Assembly (NCBI RefSeq): GCF_038502225.1
Contig: NC_091372.1
Location: 2,077,034-2,141,033 of the forward strand
From: Cherax quadricarinatus
Lineage: Eukaryota; Arthropoda; Malacostraca; Decapoda; Parastacidae
Length of the DNA: 64,000 nucleotides
Direction of reading: 5' to 3'
In this document: positions 19,001-32,487 of the stretch, piece after piece
Layout: every line of letters begins with the position of its first letter
Position numbering within the stretch: position 1 is the stretch's first letter
Notes under the pieces: model-generated
Database searches by the model: none
The model's input: only the letters and a program-made list of their open reading frames with translations
What the model was told of the DNA's origin: nothing
Translations under genes and position numbers: made by a program

Positions 19001-22000
19001 TACCAGGAACACCACTATATCAGGAGGAGCAACACTACACCAGGAACAACACTATACCAGGAACACCACTATATCAGGAGGAGCAACACTACACCAGGAA
19101 CAACACTATACCAGGAACACCACTATATCAGGAGGAGCAACACTACACCAGGAACAACACTATACCAGGAACACCACAATATCAGGAGGAGCAACACTAC
19201 ACCAGGAGCAACACTACACCAGGAACAACACTATACCAGGAACAACATTATACCAGGAGCAACACTATACCAGGAACACCACTATATCAGGAGGAGCAAC
19301 ACTACACCAGGAACAACACTATACCAGGAACAACATTATACCAGGAGCAACACTATACCAGGAACACCATTATATCAGGAGGAGCAACACTACACCAGGA
19401 ACAACACTACACCAGGAACAACATTATACCAGGAGGAGCAACACTACACCAGGAACAACACTATACCAGGAACAACATTATACCAGGAGCAACACTATAC
19501 CAGGAACACCATTATATCAGGAGGAGCAACACTACACCAGGAACAACACTACACCAGGAACAACACTATACCAGGAGGAGCAACACTACACCAGGAACAA
19601 CACTATACCAGGAACAACATTATACCAGGAGCAACACTATACCAGGAACACCACTATATCAGGAGGAGCAACACTACACCAGGAACAACACTATACCAGG
19701 AACAACATTATACCAGGAGGAGCAACACTACACCAGGAACAACACTATACCAGGAACAACATTATACCAGGAGCAACACTATACCAGGAACACCACTATA
19801 TCAGGAGGAGCAACACTACACCAGGAACAACACTACACCAGGAACAACACTATACCAGGAACAACATTATACCAGGAGGAGCAACACTACACCAGGAACA
19901 ACACTATACCAGGAACAACACTATACCAGGAACACCACTATATCAGGAGGAGCAACACTACACCAGGAACAACACTATACCAGGAACAACACTATACCAG
20001 GAACACCACTATATCAGGAGGAGCAACACTACACCAGGAACAACACTATACCAGGAACACCACTATATCAGGAGGAGCAACACTACACCAGGAACAACAC
20101 TATACCAGGAACACCACTATATCAGGAGGAGCAACACTACACCAGGAACAACACTATACCAGGAACAACACTATACCAGGAACAACACTATACCAGGAAC
20201 AACATTATACCAGGAACAACACTATACCAGGAACAACATTATACCAGGAGGAGCAACACTACACCAGGAACAACACTATACCAGGAACACCACTATATCA
20301 GGAGGAGCAACACTACACCAGGAACAACACTATACCAGGAACAACACTATACCAGGAGCAACACTATACCAGGAACACCATTATATCAGGAGGAGCAACA
20401 CTACACCAGGGACAACACTACACCAGGAACAACACTACACCAGGAACAACACTATACCAGGAACAACACTATACCAGGAACAACACTATACCAGGAGCAA
20501 CACTATACCAGGAACACCATTATATCAGGAGGAGCAACACTACACCAGGAACAACACTATACCAGGAACAACATTATACCAGGAACAACACTATACCAGG
20601 AACACCACTATACCAGGAGGAGCAACACTACACCAGGAACAACACTATACCAGGAACAACACTACACCAGGAACAACACTATACCAGGAACAACACTATA
20701 CCAGGAGCAACACTATACCAGGAACAACACTACACCAGGAACAACACTATACCAGGAACAACACTACACCAGGAACAACACTATACCAGGAACAACACTA
20801 TACCAGGAGCAACACTATACCAGGAACAACACTATACCAGGAACAACACTATACCAGGAACACCACTATACCAGGAGGAGCAACACTACACCAGGAACAA
20901 CACTATACCAGGAACAACATTATACCAGGAACAACACTATACCAGGAACAACACTACACCAGGAACAACACTATACCAGGAACAACACTATACCAGGAGC
21001 AACACTATACCAGGAACAACACTATACCAGGAGCAACACTATACCAGGAACACCACTATACCAGGAGGAGCAACACTACACCAGGAACAACACTATACCA
21101 GGAACAACACTACACCAGGAACAACACTATACCAGGAACAACACTACACCAGGAACAACACTATACCAGGAACAACACTATACCAGGAGCAACACTATAC
21201 CAGGAACAACACTATACCAGGAGCAACACTATACCAGGAGCAACACTACACCAGGAACAACACTATACCAGGAGCAACACTACACCAGGAACAACACTAT
21301 ACCAGGAACAACACTATACCAGGAACAACACTACACCAGGAACAACACTATACCAGGAACAACACTATACCAGGAGCAACACTACACCAGGAACAACACT
21401 ATACCAGGAGCAACACTATACCAGGAACAACACTACACCAGGAACAACACTATACCAGGAACAACACTATACCAGGAACAACACTATACCAGGAACACCA
21501 CTATACCAGGAGGAGCAACACTACACCAGGAACAACACTATACCAGGAACAACATTATACCAGGACCAACACTATACCAGGAACACCATTATATCAGGAG
21601 GAGCAACACTACACCAGGAACAACACTATACCAGGAACAACATTATACCAGGAGGAGCAACACTACACCAGGAACAACACTATAACAGGAACAACATTAT
21701 ACCAGGAGCAACACTATACCAGGAACACCACTATATCAGGAGGAGCAACACTACACCAGGAACAACACTATACCAGGAACAACATTATACCAGGACCAAC
21801 ACTATACCAGGAACACCATTATAACAGGAGGAGCAACACTACACCAGGAACAACACTATACCAGGAACAACACTACACCAGGAACAACACTATACCAGGA
21901 ACAACACTACACCAGGAGCAACACTATACCAGGAACAACACTACACCAGAAACAACACTACACCAGGAACAACACTACACCAGGAACAACACTATACCAG

Positions 22001-25000
22001 GAACAACACTACACCAGGAACAACACTATACCAGGAGCAACACTACACCAGGAACAACACTATACCAGGAACAACACTACACCAGGACCAACACTATACC
22101 AGGAACACCATTATATCAGGAGGAGCAACACTACACCAGGAACAACACTACACCAGGAACAACACTACACCAGGAACAACACTATACCAGGAACACCACT
22201 ATATCAGGAGGAGCAACACTACACCAGGAACAACACTATACCAGGAACAACACTATACCAGGAGCAACACTATACCAGGAACACCATTATATCAGGAGGA
22301 GCAACACTACACCAGGGACAACACTACACCAGGAACAACACTACACCAGGAACAACACTATACCAGGAACACCACTATATCAGGAGGAGCAACACTACAC
22401 CAGGGACAACACTACACCAGGAACAACACTACACCAGGAACAACACTATACCAGGAACACCATTATATCAGGAGGAGCAACACTACACCAGGAACAACAC
22501 TATACCAGGAACAACACTATACCAGGAACACCACTATATCAGGAGGAGCAACACTACACCAGGAACAACACTATACCAGGAACAACACTATACCAGGAAC
22601 ACCATTATACCAGGAACAACACTATACCAGGAACAACACTACACCAGGAACAACACTATACCAGGAACAACACTACACCAGGAACAACACTACACCAAGA
22701 ACAACACTATACCAGGAACAACACTACACCAGGAACAACACTATACCAGGAACAACACTACACCAGGAACAACACTATACCAGGAACAACACTACACCAG
22801 GAACAACACTATACCAGGAGGAGCAACACTACACCAGGAACAACACTATACCAGGAACACCACTATATCAGGAGGAGCAACACTACACCAGGAACAACAC
22901 TACACCAGGAACAACACTATACCAGGAACACCACTATATCAGGAGGAGCAACACTACACCAGGAACAACACTATACCAGGAACAACATTATACCAGGAGC
23001 AACACTATACCAGGAACAACACTATACCAGGAACAACACTACACCAGGAACAACACTATACCAGGAACAACACTACACCAGGAACAACACTATACCAGGA
23101 ACAACACTACACCAGGAACAACACTATACCAGGAACAACACTACACCAGGAACAACACTATACCAGGAACAACACTACACCAGGAACAACACTATACCAG
23201 GAACAACACTACACCAGGAACAACACTATACCAGGAACAACACTACACCAGGAACAACACTATACCAGGAGGAGCAACACTACACCAGGAACAACACTAT
23301 ACCAGGAACACCACTATATCAGGAGGAGCAACACTACACCAGGAACAACACTACACCAGGAACAACACTATACCAGGAACACCACTATATCAGGAGGAGC
23401 AACACTACACCAGGAACAACACTATACCAGGAACAACATTATACCAGGAGCAACACTATACCAGGAACAACACTACACCAGGAACAACACTATACCAGGA
23501 ACACCACTATATCAGGAGGAGCAACACTACACCAGGAACAACATTATACCAGGAACAACACTACACCAGGAACAACACTATACCAGGAACACCACTATAT
23601 CAGGAGGAGGAACACTACACCAGGAACAACACTATACCAGGAACAACATTATACCAGGAACAACACTACACCAGGAACAACACTATACCAGGAACACCAC
23701 TATATCAGGAGGAGCAACACTACACCAGGAACAACACTACACCAGGAACACCACTATATCAGGAGGAGCAACACTACACCAGGAACAACACTACACCAGG
23801 AACACCACTATATCAGGAGGAGCAACACTACACCAGGAACAACACTATACCAGGAACAACATTATACCAGGAGCAACACTATACCAGGAACACCATTATA
23901 TCAGGAGGAGCAACACTACACCAGGAACAACACTATACCAGGAACAACATTATACCAGGACCAACACTATACCAGGAACACCACTATATCAGGAGGAGCA
24001 ACACTACACCAGGAGCAACACTATACCAGGAACAACACTATACCAGGAGGAGCAACACTACACCAGGAACAACACTATACCAGGAACAACACTATACCAG
24101 GAGGAGCAACACTACACCAGGAACAACACTATACCAGGAACACCACTATATCAGGAGGAGCAACACTACACCAGGAACAACACTATACCAGGAACACCAC
24201 TATATCAGGAGGAGCAACACTACACCAGGAACAACACTACACCAGGAACAACACTACACCAGGAACAACACTATACCAGGAACACCACTATATCAGGAGG
24301 AGCAACAGTACACCAGGAACAACACTATACCAGGAACACCACTATATCAGGAGGAACAACACTACACCAGGAACAACACTATACCAGGAACACCACTATA
24401 TCAGGAGGAGCAACACTACACCAGGAACAACACTATACCAGGAACAACACTATACCAGGAGGAGCAACACTACACCAGGAACAACACTATACCAGGAACA
24501 CCATTATATCAGGAGGAGCAACACTACACCAGGAACAACACTATACCAGGAACAACACTATACCAGGAGGAGCAACACTACACCAGGAACAACACTATAC
24601 CAGGAACACCACTATATCAGGAGGAGCAACACTACACCAGGAACAACACTATACCAGGAACAACACTATACCAGGAGGAGCAACACTACACCAGGAACAA
24701 CATTATACCAGGAACAACACTATACCAGGAACAACATTATACCAGGAGCAACACTATACCAGGAACAACATTATACCAGGAGCAACACTATACCAGGAAC
24801 ACCATTATATCAGGAGGAGCAACACTACACCAGGAACAACACTATACCAGGAACAACATTATACCAGGACCAACACTATACCAGGAACACCACTATATCA
24901 GGAGGAGCAACACTACACCAGGAACAACACTATACCAGGAACACCACTATACCAGGAGGAGCAACACTACACCAGGAACAACACTATACCAGGAACACCA

Positions 25001-28000
25001 CTATACCAGGAGGAGCAACACTACACCAGGAACAACACTATACCAGGAACACCACTATACCAGGAGGAGCAACACTACACCAGGAACAACACTATACCAG
25101 GAACAACACTATACCAGGAGGAGCAACACTACACCAGGAACAACACTATACCAGGAACAACACTATACCAGGAGGAGCAACACTACACCAGGAACAACAC
25201 TATACCAGGAACACCACTATACCAGGAGGAGCAACACTACACCAGGAACAACACTACACCAGGAACAACACTATACCAGGAACAACACTATACCAGGACC
25301 AACACTATACCAGGAGGAGCAACACTACACCAGGAACAACACTACACCAGGAACAACACTATACCAGGAACAACACTATACCAGGACCAACACTATACCA
25401 GGAGGAGCAACACTACACCAGGAACAACACTATACCAGGAACACCACTATACCAGGAGGAGCAACACTACACCAGGAACAACACTACACCAGGAACAACA
25501 CTATACCAGGAACAACACTATACCAGGAGGAGCAACACTACACCAGGAACAACACTATACCAGGAACAACATTATACCAGGAGCAACACTATACCAGGAA
25601 CACCATTATATCAGGAGGAGCAACACTACACCAGGAACAACACTATACCAGGAACAACACTATACCAGGAGGAGCAACACTACACCAGGAACAACACTAT
25701 ACCAGGAACAACATTATACCAGGAGCAACACTATACCAGGAACACCATTATATCAGGAGGAGCAACACTACACCAGGAACAACACTATACCAGGAACAAC
25801 ACTATACCAGGAGCAACACTATACCAGGAACAACATTATACCAGGAACAACATTATATCAGGAGGAGCAACACTACACCAGGAACAACACTATACCAGGA
25901 ACAACACTACACCAGGAACAACATTATACCAGGAGCAACACTATACCAGGAACACCACTATATCAGGAGGAGCAACACTACACCAGGAACAACACTATAC
26001 CAGGAACAACATTATACCAGGAGCAACACTATACCAGGAACACCACTATATCAGGAGGAGCAACACTACACCAGGAACAACACTATACCAGGAACACCAC
26101 TATATCAGGAGGAGCAACACTACACCAGGGACAACACTATACCAGGAACAACATTATACCAGGAGCAACACTATACCAGGAACACCACTATATCAGGAGG
26201 AGCAACACTACACCAGGAACAACACTATACCAGGAACAACACTACACCAGGAACAACACTATACCAGGAGCAACACTATACCAGGAACACCACTATATCA
26301 GGAGGAGCAACACTACACCAGGAACAACACTACACCAGGAACAACACTATACCAGGAACAACATTATACCAGGAGCAACACTATACCAGGAACACCACTA
26401 TATCAGGAGGAGCAACACTACACCAGGAACAACACTATACCAGGAGCAACACTATACCAGGAACAACACTATACCAGGAGCAACACTATACCAGGAACAA
26501 CACTATACCAGGAGCAACACTATACCAGGAACAACACTATACCAGGAGCAACACTATACCAGGAACAACACTACACCAGGAACAACATTATACCAGGAGC
26601 AACACTATACCAGGAACAACACTATACCAGGAACAACACTATATCAGGAGGAGCAACACTATACCAGGAACAACACTATACCAGGAACAACACTATACCA
26701 GGAACACCACTATATCAGGAGGAGCAACACTACACCAGGAACAACACTATACCAGGAACAACATTATACCAGGAGCAACACTATACCAGGAACAACACTA
26801 TATCAGGAGGAGCAACACTACACCAGGAACAACACTACACCAGGAACAACACTATACCAGGACCAACACTATACCAGGAGCAACACTATACCAGGAACAA
26901 CACTATACCAGGAACAACATTATACCAGGAGCAACACTATATCAGGAACAACATTATACCAGGAGCAACACTATACCAGGAACAACATTATACCAGGAGC
27001 AACACTATACCAGGAACAACACTATACCAGGAGCAACACTATACCAGGAACATCATTATTCCAGGAACAACATTATACCAGGAGCAACACTATACCAGGA
27101 ACAACACTATACCAGGAGCAACACTATACCAGGAACAACACTATACCAGGAACAACACTATACCAGGAACAACATTATACCAGGAACAACATTATACCAG
27201 GAGCAACACTATACCAGGAACAACACTATACCAGGAGCAACACTATACCAGGAACAACACTATACCAGGAACAACATTATACCAGGAGCAACACTATACC
27301 AGGAGCAACACTATACCAGGAACAACACTATACCAGGAACAACACTATACCAGGAACAACACTATACCAGGAGCAACACTATACCAGGAACAACACTATA
27401 CCAGGAGCAACACTATACCAGGAACAACATTATACCAGGAGCAACACTATACCAGGAACAACACTATACCAGGAGCAACACTATACCAGGAACAACACTA
27501 TACCAGGAGCAACACTATACCAGGAACAACACTATACCAGGAGCAACACTATACCAGGAACAACACTATACCAGGAGCAACACTATACCAGGAACAACAC
27601 TATACCAGGAGCAACACTATACCAGGAGGAGCAACACTATACCAGGAGCAACACTATACCAGGAACAACATTATACCAGGAGCAACACTATACCAGGAGG
27701 AGCAACACTACACCAGGAACAACACTATACCAGGAACAACACTATACCAGGAACAACACTATACCAGGAGCAACACTATACCAGGAACAACACTATACCA
27801 GGAACAACATTATACCAGGAGCAACACTATACCAGGAACAACACTATACCAGGAACAACACTATACCAGGAACACTATACCAGGAGGAGCAACACTATAC
27901 CAGGAGCAACACTATACCAGGAGCAACACTATACCAGGAGCAACACTATACCAGGAGCAACACTATACCAGGAACAACACTATACCAGGAACAACACTAT

Positions 28001-29720
28001 ACCAGGAACAACACTATACCAGGAACAACACTATACCAGGAACAACATTATACCAGGAGCAACACTATACGAGGAACAACATTATACCAGGAGCAACACT
28101 ATACCAGGAACAACATTATACCAGGAGGAGCAACACTACACCAGGAACAACACTATACCAGGAGCAACGCTATACCAGGAGGAGCAACACTACACCAGGA
28201 ACAACATTATACCAGGAGCAACACTATACCAGGAGGAGCAACACTACACCAGGAACAACACTATACCAGGAACAACATTATACCAGGAGCAACACTATAC
28301 CAGGAGCAACACTACACCAGGAACAACACTATACCAGGAGCAACACTATACCAGGAACAACACTATACCAGGAGCAACACTATACCAGGAACAACACTAT
28401 ACCAGGAACACCACTATACTAGGAACAACACTATACCAGGAACAACACTATACCAGGAGCAACACTATACCAGGAACAACACTATACCAGGAACACCACT
28501 ATACCAGGAACAACACTATACCAGGAGGAGCAACACTACACCAGGAACAACACTATACCAGGAACAACACTATACCAGGAACAACACTATACCAGGAACA
28601 ACACTATACCAGGAACAACACTATACCAGGAACAACACTATACCAGGAACAACACTATACCAGGAGCAACACTATACCAGGAACAACACTATACCAGTAG
28701 CAACACTACACCAGGAACAACACTATACCAGGAGGAGCAACACTACACCAGGAACAACACTATACCAGAAACAACACTATACCAGGAGGAGCAACACTAC
28801 ACCAGGAACAACACTATACCAGGAACAACATTATACCAGGAGCAACACTATACCAGGAACACCTTTATATCAGGAGGAGCAACACTACACCAGGAACAAC
28901 ACTATACCAGGAACAACATTATACCAGGAGCAACACTATACCAGGAACACCATTATATCAGGAGGAGCAACACTACACCAGGAACAACACTATACCAGGA
29001 ACAACATTATACCAGGACCAACACTATACCAGGAACACCATTATATCAGGAGGAGCAACACTACACCAGGAACAACACTATACCAGGAACAACACTATAC
29101 CAGGAACAACACTATACCAGGAACAACACTATACCAGGAACAACACTATACCAGGAGCAACACTATACCAGGAACAACACTATACCAGGAGCAACACTAC
29201 ACCAGGAACAACACTATACCAGGAGGAGCAACACTACAGAAGGAACAACACTATACCAGGAACAACACTATACCAGGAGGAGCAACACTACACCAGGAAC
29301 AACACTATACCAGGAACAACATTATACCAGGAGCAACACTATACCAGGAACACCATTATATCAGGAGGAGCAACACTACACCAGGAACAACACTATACCA
29401 GGAACAACATTATACCAGGAGCAACACTATACCAGGAACACCATTATATCAGGAGGAGCAACACTACACCAGGAACAACACTATACCAGGAACAACACTA
29501 TACCAGGAGGAGCAACACTACACCAGGAACAACACTATACCAGGAACAACATTATACCAGGAGCAACACTATACCAGGAACACCATTATATCAGGAGGAG
29601 CAACACTACACCAGAAACAACACTATACCAGGAACAACATTATACCAGGAGCAACACTATACCAGGAACACCATTATATCAGGAGGAGCAACACTACACC
29701 AGGGACAACACTATACCAAG
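16047..29720 (+). repeat. 13.7-kb minisatellite of 17-bp and 20-bp units
   Basis: The base unit is aacaacactataccagg (17 bp), with variants agcaacactacaccagg, aacaccactatatcagg and a 20-bp form carrying an extra agg; about 750-800 units. Composition is zoned: mixed 17/20-bp blocks to about 26.4 kb, then mainly alternating aacaac/agcaac units to about 28.1 kb, then mixed again. No reading frame of the unit holds a stop and both lengths equal 2 modulo 3, so a 4,147-codon open frame (15979-28422) arises automatically. That frame starts in the LINE-D fragment and has no signal peptide or known domain. The array begins at the ccagg-rich LINE-D tail. Confidence 0.95.
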
Positions 29721-29935
29721 GGTACAGTGGTGTTGCAGTTACAGTCATCACAGACAATGTGTAACTGGTACAACAGGTCTTTGGTCCATGTGGTGTCGTT
29801 GTTCCAGTATGAACAATGGTGTGAGTTGTCTGTAACTCCACAGACTAGTCTGTTATCTTCCTTACTCACACAGACCTGGTAACAGTAACAGAGATGTTGA
29901 TAAATGGTTCAGAGAACCCACAAGTTGATAAATTA
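29721..29935 (+). other. Unassigned single-copy-looking sequence
   Basis: Follows the 17-bp array. No ORF, repeat or element recognised. Confidence 0.5.
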
Positions 29936-30376
29936 GACACATATACAACACTTGGGTATCTTTACTGAGGAAACGTTGCACCACCTACCTGGAGTTCATT
30001 ACCTTTGTAAATTGTGAGTTCATTACCTTTGTAAATTGTGAATTCATTACCTCTGTAACTTGCTCAGCTATCAAAACTTTGAGGCCCAGTCCCTGGACCC
30101 ATTATGTACCTCTGTAATCTTTTGACTACCGCCCACAGGATGGGTATGGGGTGCATAATAAACATATTAAACTAACTAACCACACAGTGGCTTCATCAGT
30201 CCATACAAAGGAGAATGGTGAAGATCGGAAGGAGTTTGAGGTAAGCAGTCTCCAGGCTGAGGGATTGATTACCTCGAACTCCTGATCTTCACCATTCTTC
30301 TTTGTATAGGACTGATGAAGCCACAGCGTGGTGAAACGTTTCCTCAGTATGCTCAAGTGTTGCAGATGTGTGTGAT
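29936..30376 (+). mobile_element. Foldback (palindromic MITE-like) element, with an insertion
   Basis: The ends acacatatacaacacttggg (29938) and its inverted partner near 30340-30374 flank a long inverted repeat. The left inner arm is cacagtggcttcatcagtcc... (from 30183) and the right arm ...ggactgatgaagccacag (to about 30328), around a ccaggctgaggga centre. Both ends carry the shared gaggaaacgtt motif. The left arm is broken at about 29986-30180 by a separate insert. Same family as 35208-35482 and 61800-62080. Confidence 0.75.
29986..30180 (+). mobile_element. Small retroposon-like insert in the foldback element
   Basis: Contains three near-copies of ttcattacctttgtaaattg and ends aataaacatattaaactaac, a (CTAA)-type tail. 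It separates accac (about 29981-29985) from accacacag (about 30179), consistent with a short target duplication. Family unknown. Confidence 0.5.
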
Positions 30377-30584
30377 TTAGTAACAGAGATGCTAGTGCAG
30401 TAGTCAGGACTTGTGGTCTCGCTGGGATGAAAATCTCAAATGTCGAAAACTCTGTTCCATTTAAGACATTCCTGGCACTCTGGCCGTTGCTAGAGTGCCT
30501 CAGGAGGCTCTCTAAAGGTCTGTCACTGACACTTCTGTTGTCTACTTCAGTTCCTGCTCTTCCTGTCCCCTCTAATACTCTGAG
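30377..30584 (+). other. Unassigned sequence upstream of the GIY-YIG remnant
   Basis: No open frame. It may include decayed Penelope-like sequence, but I cannot show that. Confidence 0.4.
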
Positions 30585-30850
30585 TAAACTGGTCGCTCTC
30601 TGACAGACTTAAAGAACACAAAAGAAGTGTTAGACTTGATGACACCAATAATGTTCTTTTCTGTCATGTTAGAGATGACAGTCATCATGTTAACTGGTCG
30701 TCTGTCACTCATTCTTCCAGTCTTGACAGACACCATATTCTTGAAGCATCTCTCATACACAACTTTCCTAATATTAATCTTAGTCGTGACTCTCTACATA
30801 CCTACCTTTCTCATTATATTGTTAAATGTTACAAACTTCACAACACTCGT
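30585..30850 (+). pseudogene. Penelope-like element, GIY-YIG endonuclease remnant
   Basis: Translation shows a TGRSL block (from about 30590, preceded by TAA where the family has the Glu of GETGR). After a frame change it reads SDRLKEHKRSVRLDDTNN, FCHVRDDSHHVNWSS, and RHHILEASLIHNFPNINLS. The R-L-x-E-H-K-R-x-V-R, the H...H-x-x-N/D-W and the LEASLI...NLN blocks, in this order, are characteristic of the C-terminal GIY-YIG domain of Penelope-like retroelements. No RT portion is visible here. The hydrophobic 126-residue frame over the same bases is a shadow. Confidence 0.72.
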
Positions 30851-31020
30851 GACTTGTTCTCATCTTTATATCTTTCTCTCCTTACATCTTTGCCTTTCTT
30901 ATATTTTCTTTATCTTTCTTATATTTTCTTTACCTTTCTTGTCTTTTACCTGGGTGGGTCGTGTCCTGTCAGCTTGGTCCCGCTGTGTTTTTGTCCTACC
31001 CTCGTGAACCACTGGTTTTC

Positions 31021-31022
31021 CT

Positions 31023-31060
<38 letters not shown>

Positions 31061-31079
31061 GCTACTACTACTACTACTG

Positions 31080-31141
<62 letters not shown>

Positions 31142-31142
31142 G

Positions 31143-31211
<69 letters not shown>

Positions 31212-31212
31212 T
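31021..31212 (+). repeat. (CTA)n trinucleotide microsatellite
   Basis: About 64 units of cta/tac with rare ctg interruptions at roughly 31061, 31079 and 31142. Poly-Thr, poly-Tyr and poly-Ser frames through it are artefacts. Confidence 0.95.
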
Positions 31213-31366
31213 TAGACATACTACAACTACTACTACCTTCTGTCATTCCAGTACAGCCGGTCCCACCTGCCTCTAGTATACATACTGGCTCCCTTCCCTT
31301 CATGCTTCAGTGTGACTAGTTAAGTCACCGTCGGACCCTCACATCTCTCCTTCCTCCGGGTTGTGT

Positions 31367-31642
31367 TATTATTATTATTAAAGATTCGCCGGTATTCTCC
31401 CGGCCCGGGCCTTTTCCAAGTGGTGGCCCGGCCTTGGCTCCCTCTTTAGGGAGTGTCTGAGACCTAAGTCTCCCATGGGAGGAGGCACAAGTACCTCCTC
31501 ATCTTCAGGCCTAGCCACAAGCTAGGCCTCTCTGGTCTGCCATCCCCGCCCCAAGGAAGCTAATGGGAATGACAGTCTTATGAGCTAAAGGCTCGGGCTC
31601 AGGCACCTACCCTGCCCTAGAAGGGCTGGGCATGGTGTCGAT
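31367..31642 (-). mobile_element. SINE-like retroposon, left member of an inverted pair
   Basis: Minus-strand copy of a GC-rich element of about 280-300 bp: 5' end atcgacaccatgcc, 3' end gagaataccggcgaatcttta then a (TAA)n tail. Flanked by a 13-bp target duplication, ctccgggttgtgt, at 31354-31366 and 31643-31655. The partner is at 32174-32470 in the opposite orientation. No RT and no clear pol III boxes; it could be a SINE or a truncated LINE 3' end. Confidence 0.8.
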
Positions 31643-31655
31643 CTCCGGGTTGTGT

Positions 31656-32127
31656 ATAATATTTAAAACCGCAGCCATCTTTAAAAATCTTTTTATTAAA
31701 TAAATTCAAAATGTAAATTTTTTCATTAAATTAAATTAGTTAAAAAGAGAGAATAATGAAGAATAGCGGTGAGTCAGGTAGACTACGACTACATTATAAA
31801 TAAAACGATAATTGGAAAAAAAATTGAAGATTGTTAAAGTGTATTATGATACAAATTTAAATTTATACAATCTTAAATAATTTAGAGGCAAACTATACTA
31901 AAATTAACAATATATAAAAAATTCTTAAATTATTTAAAGGTGAGCTATACAAAAATAGATAAAAAATTATAAAATTCCTAAATTATATAGGAATGTTTTT
32001 AATAGTCATGGATTATGTCCTAAACATTATATAATATTTTAAAAAAATAGTAAAATCAATAATTTGATAAAAAGTAAAATATTTATAGGTCAGGAAATTT
32101 ACTGAAATATTGAATATTGTGATTATA
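31656..32127 (+). other. AT-rich spacer between the inverted retroposons
   Basis: About 80 percent A+T, no ORF. It would be the loop if the two flanking inverted copies paired. Confidence 0.7.
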
Positions 32128-32173
32128 TTGCAGGGGGAAGATAGTGCATTACGTATTTAATTTGGAAATACGT
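32128..32173 (+). repeat. Outlying unit of the 38-bp minisatellite
   Basis: gatagtgcattacgtattta followed by atttggaaatacgt matches the unit of the array at 34558-34870. It is cut by the SINE-like insertion at 32173/32174 and continues after it as tggaaatacgtactaat (32471-32487). Confidence 0.8.
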
Positions 32174-32470
32174 GATCATCGACACCATGCCTAACCCTTC
32201 TAGGGTAGGGTAGGTACCTGAGTCCGAGCCTTTAGCTCATAAGACTGTCATTCCCATTTGCCCCCTTGGGGCGGGGATGGCAGACCAGAGAGGCCTAGCT
32301 TGTGGCTAGGCCTGGGGACAGTTGGTCCCAAAGATGAGGAGGTACTTGTGCCTCCTCCCATGGGAGACTTAGGTCTCAGACACTCCCTAAAGAGGGAGCC
32401 AAGGCCGGGCCACCACTTGGACAAGGCCCGGGCCGGGAGAATACCGGCTAATCTTTAACTAACTAACTAA
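32174..32470 (+). mobile_element. SINE-like retroposon, right member of an inverted pair
   Basis: Plus-strand copy of the element at 31367-31642 with a (CTAA)n tail instead of (TAA)n. The 11-bp target duplication tggaaatacgt is at 32163-32173 and 32471-32481. Arms of the pair are about 280 bp with scattered differences. Confidence 0.85.
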
Positions 32471-32487
32471 TGGAAATACGTACTAAT

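Noticed and set aside
15979..28422. Giant 4,147-residue protein
   Set aside because: Follows from stop-free 17/20-bp units; starts in a LINE-D fragment; no domain or codon signal.
30627..31007. 126-residue hydrophobic membrane protein
   Set aside because: Shadow frame over the Penelope-like GIY-YIG remnant and pyrimidine-rich sequence.
30854..31303. Poly-Thr, poly-Ser and poly-Tyr proteins
   Set aside because: Frames through a (CTA)n microsatellite.
32095..32130. Possible 3' splice site (attatattgcag before gggg)
   Set aside because: A pyrimidine/AG match in AT-rich DNA with no supporting exon or host gene.
32258..32458. 66-residue Pro/Gly-rich ORF
   Set aside because: Lies entirely in a SINE-like retroposon with target duplications; not conserved as a frame in the inverted copy.
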